A stretch of 18,288 nucleotides of DNA from Actinomycetota bacterium (GCA_023488645.1 JAMDDL010000212.1:1-18288), one strand, 5' to 3'; positions 8,241-16,169 are shown, counted from the first letter of the stretch. Numbers and translations: made by a program. The notes: a model not told the origin generated them from the sequence alone.

Positions 8241-9356
8241 TTATTTTATTAAAATATCAGGTCTTGATATTTTTCCATATTTTGTTTCAATCTCAATTTT
8301 TGGCCAATTTTCATCTTCAGTAATTATTAAATTACCTTCTTTTCTAACAATAAAAGTATCCTCTGATTTAAAACCTCTCATTGACGGATTCCAGGCAATA
8401 GCATGATTTTCTTCTATTACCTCTTTACTCTGCTGTGCAGCAAGAAAATACCTGCCCTCATATCCAATGGAACCTCCCTGATGATGATTTACCCATTCAT
8501 TTCCCAGTCCATATTCTTTAAATTTCTTAATCTCATTAATAAAAACATCAGAATACTTTATGCCTGGTCGAGAAGATAGTATCATCTCTGAATCAATGCC
8601 TGTTATTATATTTCTGGCATTTAATATTTCTTCAGTAAGTTTTCCAAAGTAAACCAACCTGGTTATTGCTGTTATTAATCCCCATTTAAGAGCTCCTACT
8701 ACGACCATGGCATAGTTTTTAATTTTCTTATCAGTTGGAACAGGATGCCGATACTTGAACAATCTTTCATCAGAAGCAGCCAATATAATCCAGGGTGTTA
8801 TACCAGATGAGATAAGATAATCTGATAAAATAGCCTGTACTTTAAACTCACTCATACCTTTTTTAATTTCATTGCAGGTCTGCGTCATACACTTGGTTGA
8901 CATTTTTCCAAGCTCTATATATCTGGATTTTTCTCCATCAGTTAAACAATATTTGATCTTATTAAAATCATTATCCATTAGCTTTACATCATCTAATATA
9001 ACTGCATCCTGACGAATTTTATTTAAGTCCACAATACCTGTAACTTTCTTTTTCAAATCTTCCGGTTTGAACCATTTATATTCCACATATTCTATAAAGC
9101 TAAAGTTATTAATCTCTTCATCAATCATTCGCTGCATTTCAATGTTGGTTGTAAAAAGATACAATTTATCTTTACAAAAAAGCAGTGACGCAGATCCATT
9201 ATCAGTACAGTCAGCAATTTTATTACGGGCTCCACAGGTTAGCCATGAATAATTGGATCTTCTTGTTAAAAATACACCATCCGAATTCTTCTCTTCTAAA
9301 TATTTAGATAATCTAGCCTTTTTTATCAAATACTCACTTAATAACAAATCATCCAC
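8241..9356 (-). CDS. M24 / creatinase-fold protein with lost metal ligands
   Basis: A 371-residue protein with the layout of aminopeptidase P and creatinase: an N-terminal creatinase-like domain (about 1-140) and a C-terminal pita-bread domain (about 145-371). Recognisable landmarks are HPVPTDK (204-210), the ITR segment (231-233), NHHQGG (290-295) and SEDT (331-334). In active M24 metallopeptidases five residues (Asp, Asp, His, Glu, Glu) bind two metals. Here the matching positions read V219, A230, H292, N323 and E332, so three of five are gone. A metal-dependent peptidase is unlikely; a metal-free hydrolase such as creatinase, or a binding role, fits better. Start is GTG at 9354-9356 with AGGAG about 6 nt upstream. 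It is embedded between UroD-family paralog 3 (15 bp away) and the isomerase-like gene. Confidence 0.8.
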   Translation of the reverse strand: MDDLLLSEYLIKKARLSKYLEEKNSDGVFLTRRSNYSWLTCGARNKIADCTDNGSASLLFCKDKLYLFTTNIEMQRMIDEEINNFSFIEYVEYKWFKPEDLKKKVTGIVDLNKIRQDAVILDDVKLMDNDFNKIKYCLTDGEKSRYIELGKMSTKCMTQTCNEIKKGMSEFKVQAILSDYLISSGITPWIILAASDERLFKYRHPVPTDKKIKNYAMVVVGALKWGLITAITRLVYFGKLTEEILNARNIITGIDSEMILSSRPGIKYSDVFINEIKKFKEYGLGNEWVNHHQGGSIGYEGRYFLAAQQSKEVIEENHAIAWNPSMRGFKSEDTFIVRKEGNLIITEDENWPKIEIETKYGKISRPDILIK

Positions 9357-9371
9357 GGTATCTCCTGTTAT

Positions 9372-10604
9372 TTAATTTAAATTTATTGGATACTGCCCAT
9401 ATTCCAATACTTTTTTTCTAATAAAATTGAATGTTTCACTGGAAATTCCAGAATGTATTGCATTGCTTGAACTGAATACATAACCACCGCCAGGAGCAAT
9501 ATATTTTATAAGTCTTTTTACTTCTTTTTCAATTTCATCTTTTGAGCCAAAGCTCATTAAGTATGAACAATCAAGGTTCCCAAGAAGTGTTATTTTATTA
9601 CCATATATTTTTTTTATATTATAGATATCCATATCAGCTACTGGCTCTATTGAATGCAAACCGTCTATTCTACCTTCATCAATCAGTGTATCGAGTATCA
9701 TGTTAATATTGCCATCATAATGCTTTATAAATGGAATATTTTTACTGTGACATTTATTAACTATTTTCTTTAAACTTGGCAATATAAATTCTTTATAATG
9801 TTTCGGTGAAATTATAGTGCCTTTTTGTGAGGCTATGTCATTTGCACCGATAATACCATCCACTCCTGCTTCAATTTGTTTTTTTAGTAAAATTAAAACA
9901 CCTTCTGTAGTAATTTCCATATATCTATGTGCAAGGTCGGGGTTAGTTATCATAGCCTCCATGAATACTTCCAAAAATGGAGAAAAGGTTGGAAACAAGA
10001 CGTCGGAAAAACCAGCTATAAATAGATTCTTCCCCACTGAACTATTTATTGCCTTTTTATATTCATCCAGGCCTATTTGTATTTGATAAGGTATATCTTT
10101 TGTTTTATTCTCTAAATATTTAACATACCTTTCAAGTTCCTTAATTCCTTTTTCCTTAATGCAATCTTTTGTATTGTAAAATCCCTTAGTTCGCTCGACA
10201 TCATAAAAACTTTCTGACCAGAAATCTTCTTCACCTTCAACTCTAAATCTATTTTTATCAATTTCTCTTATTTTGATATCAAATACTCCCAGTGCGCCTA
10301 TATTACCCAGAGATGGAAAAACTGGAGTAAGGCACTTTTGAATTTTCAGCCAAACAATATCCAGTTCTGCCTTTTTGTAAAGTTCTAATGTATCTCCAAA
10401 ATAAACCTGAAAATTTTTTCTCAAATCATCTTGTGTCCCCATGTTTGCAATTATAGAGTTTTTATATGATAATCCTCCGCCTATGAATGTTGCCCTGCCT
10501 AAAATATCGGAAGACACTTTATTATTTATTGATAGCTCGAATATGGGAACTCTATCTGGCTCTAAATGGTTTAAAGAAGTCTTTACTCTTTCTTTGGAAT
10601 CCAA
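9372..10604 (-). CDS. UroD-family protein, paralog 3, lacking the zinc-site cysteine
   Basis: A 410-residue UroD-superfamily protein, the longest of the four because of an insertion at about residues 100-190. The N-terminal signature RVKTSLNHLEPDRVP (6-20) and NDIASQ (255-260) are intact. Where the other three paralogs have H-x-C-G, this one reads H295-Y-D297-G, and the late ligand position reads SSSN (378-381) instead of a His. The zinc site is therefore altered or absent. HxD variants do occur in other family members, and true HemE has no zinc, so function is not excluded. Start is TTG at 10602-10604, supported by AGAGAGGTGG about 7 nt upstream. It follows paralog 4 by 29 bp and precedes the M24-like gene by 15 bp. 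Function unknown. Confidence 0.85.
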   Translation of the reverse strand: MDSKERVKTSLNHLEPDRVPIFELSINNKVSSDILGRATFIGGGLSYKNSIIANMGTQDDLRKNFQVYFGDTLELYKKAELDIVWLKIQKCLTPVFPSLGNIGALGVFDIKIREIDKNRFRVEGEEDFWSESFYDVERTKGFYNTKDCIKEKGIKELERYVKYLENKTKDIPYQIQIGLDEYKKAINSSVGKNLFIAGFSDVLFPTFSPFLEVFMEAMITNPDLAHRYMEITTEGVLILLKKQIEAGVDGIIGANDIASQKGTIISPKHYKEFILPSLKKIVNKCHSKNIPFIKHYDGNINMILDTLIDEGRIDGLHSIEPVADMDIYNIKKIYGNKITLLGNLDCSYLMSFGSKDEIEKEVKRLIKYIAPGGGYVFSSSNAIHSGISSETFNFIRKKVLEYGQYPINLN

Positions 10605-10633
10605 TAAAAACCACCTCTCTATTTCAAAAATAT

Positions 10634-11809
10634 TTACTTGTCTATCGAACCTTTTTCTATTTCAATTTGCTTACCAATACTATCTATATCAATAGGATAC
10701 TTGCCAAAAATTCTACTAATCTCAAAAAGCCTTATAATATTTTCTGGAGGCATATTAGCCTGTATATTGTGCCCTGATGAAAAAATATAGCCCCCACCAG
10801 GAGCCAGGTACTTAATCCTATTTAAAGTATCAATAGCCAAAGAATGAACATCCTTATGAAAAACCCCCTGATTGTTTGTACCGCCATGGAAACAAATCCT
10901 ATCCCCAAATTTATTTTTAAGCTTTTCTGAATCATTGCCTTCAGCATTAGCCTGAACCGGATGTATTATGTCTGCACCCATATCTATTAAATCTTCCATA
11001 CACCAGTAAATTGATCCACAGCAATGATAGCAGCATTTTGCATTAGTCATAGTTTTAATAAAACTTATCATCTTCTTAAACCTGGGAACTATCTCTTTTC
11101 TGAAATAATCAGGAGAAATCAAGGGACCATTTTGAGTACCCCAATCATCACCAATCCAAAAAACATCAATATAGCTGCCAACCTTGCCATAAAATCCTTT
11201 AAAAAATTCCATATTCCAATCAACTATTCTATCCATTAAATACTTGGCTAATTTTGGGTCACTATATAAATCAACCATAAAATTCTCCATACCCCGAAGT
11301 ATCCAGGCTGTATAAAAAAGAGAGTTAATATGACCTGCCCAAATAGAAAAATCAGTATTTTCATAAAGACTCTTTGCCCTTGAATCAAGCCGTTCAAATC
11401 TTGAAGGGTCGGAAGCATCAGGGAAGTTGTAAGATTTAATATCTTCGAAAGACTTACCGGCAAGTGGAGGTTTTATACAATCAGCATAGTATCCTTTTCT
11501 TTTATAAACCACCCCAAACTCATCTTTAAATTCATTATCCGCATCACCGCCGAATATAAAATTAGATGGAGATTTGGGAAATATATATCTGGTATCAACA
11601 CCAAACATATCTAAAATTTCATCTTTAACCAGCGCAAGTCTCTGTACATAATCAAAAATTTTTATATCATCTTCAATATTTAAATAATTTAATAAATTTC
11701 TATATGCTGCTTCATGCATTCCGCTTGCAAAACCATTGTTATCTATAGGTATTCTATCTGATTCTGTATGGTTTAAAGCATTTTTTACTCTATCCCTTGA
11801 TTTTACCAT
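10634..11809 (-). CDS. UroD-family protein (MtaA/CmuA-like), paralog 4
   Basis: A 391-residue UroD-superfamily protein and the first gene of the catabolic block. Seen: RVKNALNHTESDRIP (7-21), GDDWGTQ (220-226), a zinc-type H262-C-C264-G motif, CFHGGTNNQ (306-314) and SSGH with H347 as a possible third zinc ligand. It has an extra cysteine pair around the motif (C259, C260, C263), unlike its paralogs. The ATG is preceded by AAGGGG at a slightly long spacing of about 10 nt. It starts 201 bp downstream of the second permease, so it may be read from the transporter promoter or from an unseen promoter in that gap. Family relatives transfer methyl groups from methylated amines or ethers via corrinoid proteins, but no corrinoid partner is seen here. 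Confidence 0.86.
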   Translation of the reverse strand: MVKSRDRVKNALNHTESDRIPIDNNGFASGMHEAAYRNLLNYLNIEDDIKIFDYVQRLALVKDEILDMFGVDTRYIFPKSPSNFIFGGDADNEFKDEFGVVYKRKGYYADCIKPPLAGKSFEDIKSYNFPDASDPSRFERLDSRAKSLYENTDFSIWAGHINSLFYTAWILRGMENFMVDLYSDPKLAKYLMDRIVDWNMEFFKGFYGKVGSYIDVFWIGDDWGTQNGPLISPDYFRKEIVPRFKKMISFIKTMTNAKCCYHCCGSIYWCMEDLIDMGADIIHPVQANAEGNDSEKLKNKFGDRICFHGGTNNQGVFHKDVHSLAIDTLNRIKYLAPGGGYIFSSGHNIQANMPPENIIRLFEISRIFGKYPIDIDSIGKQIEIEKGSIDK

Positions 11810-12010
11810 TTTTACGAATACCCCTTTTACTGCTGATATTTAAATCGGTGTTAAAAGAATTTCCAATGGCAAGCAGTAACTTTTAAAATAATGATTTATA
11901 ATTCTAATACTAATAATAAGTTATTCTAAAAATGATACTGCTATAAATTTCTGGATTATATAAATTTATAAATAAACTATTTAAATTATCTATAAAATAA
12001 TTCTAGCCTA
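11810..12010 (-). other. Intergenic gap between permease 2 and the catabolic genes
   Basis: About 200 bp with no credible gene. It holds an 8-bp inverted repeat (11827-11834 and 11872-11879) with a long spacer ending just before the AAGGGG of the UroD-family gene. A TATAAT-like hexamer on the minus strand (11955-11960) has no recognisable -35 partner. There is no clear intrinsic terminator. Either read-through from the transporter genes or a weak internal promoter is possible. Confidence 0.35.
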
Positions 12011-13006
12011 TTACCTGATTTTCCACATTCTTCCTCTACGCCATTGGTCTATCCCAACAGCAAATATCATAATTCCTCCGACTACCATATTTTGCCAGTA
12101 AGGGCTTACCCTCATCATTATCATTCCATTCTGTATAATACTAATCAGTAAGGCTCCCAAAAAAGTTCCAAAAATAGAGCCTATACCTCCATATAAGCTG
12201 ACACCGCCAATAATAACTGCAGAAATAACATATAGTTCAAAACCATAGCCAACACTTGGTGTACCCACTGAAAGCCTGCCTGTTATTAATATTCCGGCAA
12301 TAGCACACATAATTCCAGAAATTACAAATAAAAGAATACGTATCATTCTTACATTGATGCCTGCTGCGATTGCGGCCTGCTTGTTGCCGCCCACACTGCG
12401 AACATTATAACCAAATCTAGTGTACTCAAGTATCGTATGAGATATTATTCCTATTATTATTGCTGCTATTACCAGATTTGGTATACCCAATACACTGCCC
12501 TGCCCGATAACCTTAAAAGATTCCGGCATGCCATACGTAGTTTCTCCTCTGGTGATATATAAAGTTAATCCTCTGACTATATACAGCATTCCCAGAGTTA
12601 CAACTAATGCTGGTATTTTAAATCTCGTTACAATTGTACCTGATAAAAATCCTATAAATGTCCCGCATATTAATCCGATAAGAATAGAAATAGGAACATT
12701 AATCCCAAAACTTAAAGAAATAGCTGTAATTATTCCAGCAAATCCATAAACGGAGCCAACAGATAAATCAATCTCTCCGCCTACCAAAACAAAGGTCATA
12801 CCGCAGCCAACTATAAACACGAAAACACTAGACCTTAAAATATTTATGATATTTTCTAAAGAAACAAATGATGGATTAATAATAGTTATGACAACACCAA
12901 AAACAATTATAAATGCAATTAAACCCAGCTCCTGAACCATAAGTAATTTTGAAATTGCTCCTCTGAATTTGCCGCGAGCTTCCTTTTCTTCTGCTATTTT
13001 TTCCAT
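12011..13006 (-). CDS. Sugar ABC transporter permease, RbsC/FrcC-like, copy 2
   Basis: An integral membrane permease of the ribose/xylose/AI-2 type (BPD_transp_2 family), 331 residues from the ATG at 13006. That start has an AAAAGGA site upstream and matches copy 1; an upstream in-frame TTG at 13030 would add eight residues but overlaps the ribosome binding site. Many hydrophobic helices are visible, along with GGEIDLSVGS (76-85), the cytoplasmic coupling segment GGNKQAAIAAGINV (206-219) and GGVSLYGGIGS (267-277). It is about 90% identical to copy 1 at 14381-15376, with residues 99-233 identical and differences in three patches (46-63, 88-98, 234-254). It may pair with copy 1 as a heterodimer, as LsrC and LsrD do, or form an alternative channel. 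No second ATPase or binding protein accompanies it. Confidence 0.92.
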   Translation of the reverse strand: MEKIAEEKEARGKFRGAISKLLMVQELGLIAFIIVFGVVITIINPSFVSLENIINILRSSVFVFIVGCGMTFVLVGGEIDLSVGSVYGFAGIITAISLSFGINVPISILIGLICGTFIGFLSGTIVTRFKIPALVVTLGMLYIVRGLTLYITRGETTYGMPESFKVIGQGSVLGIPNLVIAAIIIGIISHTILEYTRFGYNVRSVGGNKQAAIAAGINVRMIRILLFVISGIMCAIAGILITGRLSVGTPSVGYGFELYVISAVIIGGVSLYGGIGSIFGTFLGALLISIIQNGMIMMRVSPYWQNMVVGGIMIFAVGIDQWRRGRMWKIR

Positions 13007-13069
13007 TCCTATTTTTCCTTTTTGTAACAAAATAGAATTAATCTTTTTATTAATTTCAAATCATAAAAC

Positions 13070-13504
13070 TCAATAATCTTGCGGTAACCAATCTTTTGCA
13101 AAACCTTCATTTCTTATCATCTTTATTTCATCACTGGTGAGATTATATTTTTTACATATTTCATCTGCATATTTATCTGATAATTCTTTTTTCAATGTTT
13201 TATATTTTTCATGATTATCTTCAGAATATTTAGGGTCTGATGTATCTAAAGGATACTCTTCCATAGCCTCTTTATCCGCTTTCTTTTCGGTATCAATCAA
13301 TTCTATAAATATTTTTTTCCTATCTTCTTCATAATACCCCCCGATTGCCGTATCTCCTTTACCTGCTTTCTGTTCATGAGCATAGGATTCAGTATCTCTA
13401 TATTTTCCAGGAGTACAAGATATAGAAATTGAAACAAATGATAGTGAAACTATTAAAACTATTATTATTAAAAAAAAATTCAAAATCTTTTGTTGAGTAG
13501 ACAT
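13070..13504 (-). CDS. Small secreted protein, probable lipoprotein, unknown function
   Basis: A 144-residue protein I do not recognise. An N-terminal stretch (about 7-28) is strongly hydrophobic and ends in SISISC, a permissive but non-classical lipobox with Cys30. The mature part is hydrophilic and rich in Lys, Asp, Glu and Tyr, probably helical in its second half, with no catalytic motif I can name. The ATG has a strong AAGGAGGT site (13513-13520), so it is very likely translated. It lies between the group II intron and permease copy 2, 63 bp before the latter. A role as an envelope accessory to the transporter is possible but rests only on position. Confidence 0.65.
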   Translation of the reverse strand: MSTQQKILNFFLIIIVLIVSLSFVSISISCTPGKYRDTESYAHEQKAGKGDTAIGGYYEEDRKKIFIELIDTEKKADKEAMEEYPLDTSDPKYSEDNHEKYKTLKKELSDKYADEICKKYNLTSDEIKMIRNEGFAKDWLPQDY

Positions 13505-13540
13505 CTTTTATAACCTCCTTTTCTTGTTATTTATTATCGC

Positions 13541-13650
13541 CGAGTAGAGCGATGGCGCGAATAGTTTAGATTAAGCTTAATCTGTTTCTGTCCCTTTCAG
13601 TTGACAGTGTCTTAATATCTTAACCATGCTCCGTTTCCATCGCCCCCTCT
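13541..13650 (-). other. Group II intron domain VI with extended tip
   Basis: The stem GGCGATGG / CCATCGCT is closed near 13637-13650 and 13541-13555, with an unpaired A in CTACTC as probable branch point. The tip is unusually long (about 80 nt) and contains a 16-bp perfect palindrome at 13568-13583 and a CTGTC/GACAG hairpin around 13595-13620. Confidence 0.5.
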
Positions 13651-13651
13651 A

Positions 13652-13687
13652 AAATTCCGTACGTTGAGATTTCCCCAATACGGCTTC
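13652..13687 (-). other. Group II intron domain V
   Basis: The minus strand shows the AGC triad context, GTATT, a GAAA loop region and ACGTACGG, as in bacterial domain V. The stretch after ACGG reads AATTTT where TTC is usual. The A and G of the triad are thus left mispaired unless the lower stem is re-registered through a small internal loop. The upper stem also appears one base short on its 5' side. Confidence 0.65.
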
Positions 13688-14380
13688 AAACGATAATTCT
13701 TCTCAAATGCCTTCCTGCCTTGCAGTTTACATTGAGCATATCTACTCCAGTTTTGTTAACTTCCTTATTCAAGCTCTTAAGTCTGGAGGAAGTATCCCCG
13801 TGTAGAATTTATCGTCCAGAGCCCCTTTGCTCCATTTCCATTACAGAAACTTCACAGCTACTATGGGCTCATCCGAGAATCCTATTCGCCTATTGAATTT
13901 CGCTTTTAGCTTATATCAACAGCCCTTACTAAATAGGACTTCCCCAACTTTGATATTTGACCTTTTCTGGGATGCCTTGACCCGTTATCCGCAGGAGCAC
14001 CCGATTTTAGATATCCGTTTACCTTAAATCTGTTGTATCAGCCTTCCCTACGTGAGAATTAAGTCGGCCTCCTGAACTTCCTTGCAAAACGACTTTATGT
14101 AAGATGGTTATTTCGGTTTGCAGTCTTCGCTTTATGCTAAGGCCTCCCAGATTGATAGACCCCTGAGTCGTTCCTACTTCTCAAAGAGCAGTCTAACCGT
14201 TTACTTCCGAGCTTTCATACTGTCTGTTACCATTCAGTATGTCGGATATATCTACTTGGTCGAAACGAATAAATTACCAAGACGGGACTTTCACCCGCTA
14301 GACCAAATATTTTGTTGGCTGCGACTTTTCTAGACGCACTCATTTTCATCCCATTTTTAATTATTGTAATAGTATTTTAA

Positions 14381-15376
14381 TTACCTAATTTTCCACATTC
14401 TTCCTCTGCGATATTGGTCTATCCCAACAGCAAATATCATAATTCCTCCAACTACCACATTTTGCCAGTAAGGGCTTACCTTCATCATCACCATTCCATT
14501 CTGTATAATACTGACCAGTAAGGCCCCCAAAAAAGTCCCAAAAATAGAGCCTATACCTCCATATAAGCTGACACCGCCAATAATAACTGCAGAAATAACA
14601 TATAGTTCAAAACCCTGGCCAATATTTGGCGTTCCCAATCCAAATCTGCTACTTATTAACATACCACCGATAGCAGCCATAATTCCGGAAATTACAAATA
14701 AAAGAATACGTATCATTCTTACATTGATGCCTGCTGCGATTGCAGCCTGCTTGTTGCCGCCCACACTGCGAACATTATAACCAAATCTAGTGTACTCAAG
14801 TATCGTATGAGATATTATTCCTATTATTATTGCTGCTATTACCAGATTTGGTATACCCAATACACTGCCCTGCCCGATAACCTTAAAAGATTCCGGCATG
14901 CCATACGTAGTTTCTCCTCTGGTGATATATAAAGTTAATCCTCTGACTATATACAGCATTCCCAGAGTTACAACTAATGCTGGTATTTTAAATCTCGTTA
15001 CAATTGTACCTGATAAAAATCCTATAAATGTCCCGCATATTAATCCGATAAGAATAGAAATAGGAACATTAATCCCAAAACTCATTGCCAGAGCAGAGGT
15101 CAGACCGGAAAATGCATAAACAGAGCCAACAGATAAATCAATCTCTCCGCCTACCAAAACAAAGGTCATACCGCAGCCAACTATAAATATAAATACACCA
15201 GATATTAGAATAGTTATGATATTTCCTAAAGAAATAAATGTTGGGTTAATTATAGTTATGACAACACCAAAAACAATTATGAATGCAATTAAACCCAACT
15301 CCTGAACCATAACTAACTTTGAAATTGCTCCTCTGAATTTGCCGCGAGCTTCTTTTCCTTCTGCTATTTTTTCCAT
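14381..15376 (-). CDS. Sugar ABC transporter permease, RbsC/FrcC-like, copy 1
   Basis: A 331-residue membrane permease of the ribose-type ABC importer family, directly 19 bp downstream of the ATPase gene, so this is the expected partner in the transporter. It has the same helical pattern and motifs as copy 2: GGEIDLSVGS in an early helix region, GGNKQAAIAAGINV for contact with the ATPase, and a conserved Gly-rich ending. The ATG at 15376 is preceded by an AAAGGG site. By eye about 33 residues differ from copy 2; DNA identity is near perfect in the middle of the gene (one mismatch over 14688-15082). The three divergent patches lie in or next to predicted helices that could line the substrate path. 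Which sugar is carried cannot be told from the sequence. Confidence 0.93.
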   Translation of the reverse strand: MEKIAEGKEARGKFRGAISKLVMVQELGLIAFIIVFGVVITIINPTFISLGNIITILISGVFIFIVGCGMTFVLVGGEIDLSVGSVYAFSGLTSALAMSFGINVPISILIGLICGTFIGFLSGTIVTRFKIPALVVTLGMLYIVRGLTLYITRGETTYGMPESFKVIGQGSVLGIPNLVIAAIIIGIISHTILEYTRFGYNVRSVGGNKQAAIAAGINVRMIRILLFVISGIMAAIGGMLISSRFGLGTPNIGQGFELYVISAVIIGGVSLYGGIGSIFGTFLGALLVSIIQNGMVMMKVSPYWQNVVVGGIMIFAVGIDQYRRGRMWKIR

Positions 15377-15395
15377 TCCTAGTTTTCCCTTTTTA

Positions 15396-16169
15396 TCAAT
15401 TTACGTAATGATTTTTAAGTTCATACGCCCCCGTAATCATACTTACGATTTCATCGGTTGTTGTTTCTTTTGCTAATCTTTTTCCTATAATTTTGCCCTG
15501 ACGCAATACAACAAAACGATCCGATATAGAAAAAACATGGGCCAAATTGTGACTTATAATAACAATAGATTTTCCTTGATCTTTTAAATCTTTAATTAGT
15601 TTCAATACTTCACCGGATTCTCTAACTCCCAATGCAGCCGTTGGTTCATCCAGTACAAAAATATCGCAATCCATGGAAATTACTCTTCCAACTGCCAATG
15701 ATTGTCTTTGTCCACCGGATAAGTAACCAGCTATTTGCCTGACAGAATCAATTTTAATTTTAAGGTTATATAAAATTTCTTCTGACTCTTTAAACATTTT
15801 ATTCCTATTTACAAAAACCCTTGCTCTTAAAGGTTCCCTGCCTATAAAAATATTTGAAGCTACATTTAAACAATCAACTATGGCTAGATCTTGATAAACA
15901 GTTCCTATGCCCAGTTTGATTGAATCATTTGGATTTTCAATTTTAACCTTTTTCCCATTCATATAAATACTTCCCTCATCCGGTAGAATAAAACCTGATA
16001 AAATTTTGATAAGAGTAGATTTTCCTGCACCATTATCTCCAACTAATGCTAAAATTTCTTGGGGATTAATTTCAAAATCGACATCATCCAGTGCTTTGAT
16101 ATGACCAAAATATTTTTTAATATTTTTCATTTCAACAATAGGATTGGAATTACTTTTATCATTTAACAA
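15396..16169 (-). CDS. Sugar ABC transporter ATP-binding protein, single-domain (FrcA-like)
   Basis: A cytoplasmic ATPase of about 257 residues with one nucleotide-binding domain. Seen: Walker A GDNGAGKST (44-52), Q-loop Q93, signature LSGGQRQ (150-156), Walker B FVLDEP (171-176) and switch His207 in ISHN. Classical RbsA, XylG and MglA proteins carry two fused ATPase domains of about 500 residues; this one is half that size, as in the fructose importer protein FrcA, and must act as a homodimer. The start is uncertain: a GTG at 16181 opens the frame but lies inside the AAGGAGGTG ribosome binding site, so I take the TTG at 16167-16169. A still later ATG lacks a binding site. It sits between the binding protein and permease copy 1. 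Confidence 0.92.
   Translation of the reverse strand: MLNDKSNSNPIVEMKNIKKYFGHIKALDDVDFEINPQEILALVGDNGAGKSTLIKILSGFILPDEGSIYMNGKKVKIENPNDSIKLGIGTVYQDLAIVDCLNVASNIFIGREPLRARVFVNRNKMFKESEEILYNLKIKIDSVRQIAGYLSGGQRQSLAVGRVISMDCDIFVLDEPTAALGVRESGEVLKLIKDLKDQGKSIVIISHNLAHVFSISDRFVVLRQGKIIGKRLAKETTTDEIVSMITGAYELKNHYVN

Larger units (their letters stand above)
13540..14339 (-). ncRNA. Group II intron, ORF-less, possibly degenerate
   Basis: About 800 nt of non-coding, less AT-rich DNA with group II intron landmarks on the minus strand. The 5' end GTGCGTC (14333-14339) matches the GUGYG consensus and is followed by a domain I-like start with AGCGGGTGAAAGTCCCG. A domain III-like segment at 13819-13870 is closed by GAGCCC/GGGCTC and contains the typical GTAATGGAAATGGAGC stretch. 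Domain V lies at about 13652-13687 with AGCCGTA, a GAAA loop and ACGTACGG. Domain VI follows, with a stem pairing 13637-13650 and 13541-13555 and CTACTC, whose A is the likely branch point. No reverse transcriptase is encoded; the domain IV position holds only a short hairpin. It lies 41 bp downstream of the permease 1 stop codon. The 3' boundary is uncertain by several bases. Short ORFs on the other strand here look spurious. Confidence 0.75.

Noticed and set aside
1424..11809. Haem biosynthesis genes (hemE) as the identity of the UroD-family proteins
   Set aside because: Four copies in a catabolic operon, three with a zinc-type HxC motif, and no other haem genes argue for the methyltransferase-like branch.
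13827..14333. Plus-strand ORFs at 13827-14027 and 14118-14333
   Set aside because: They fall within the group II intron, on its opposite strand, with no ribosome binding site and no domain.
13541..14339. Remnant of a reverse transcriptase inside the intron
   Set aside because: I looked for reverse transcriptase motifs on the minus strand between the domain III and domain V segments and found none; only about 130 nt is available there.
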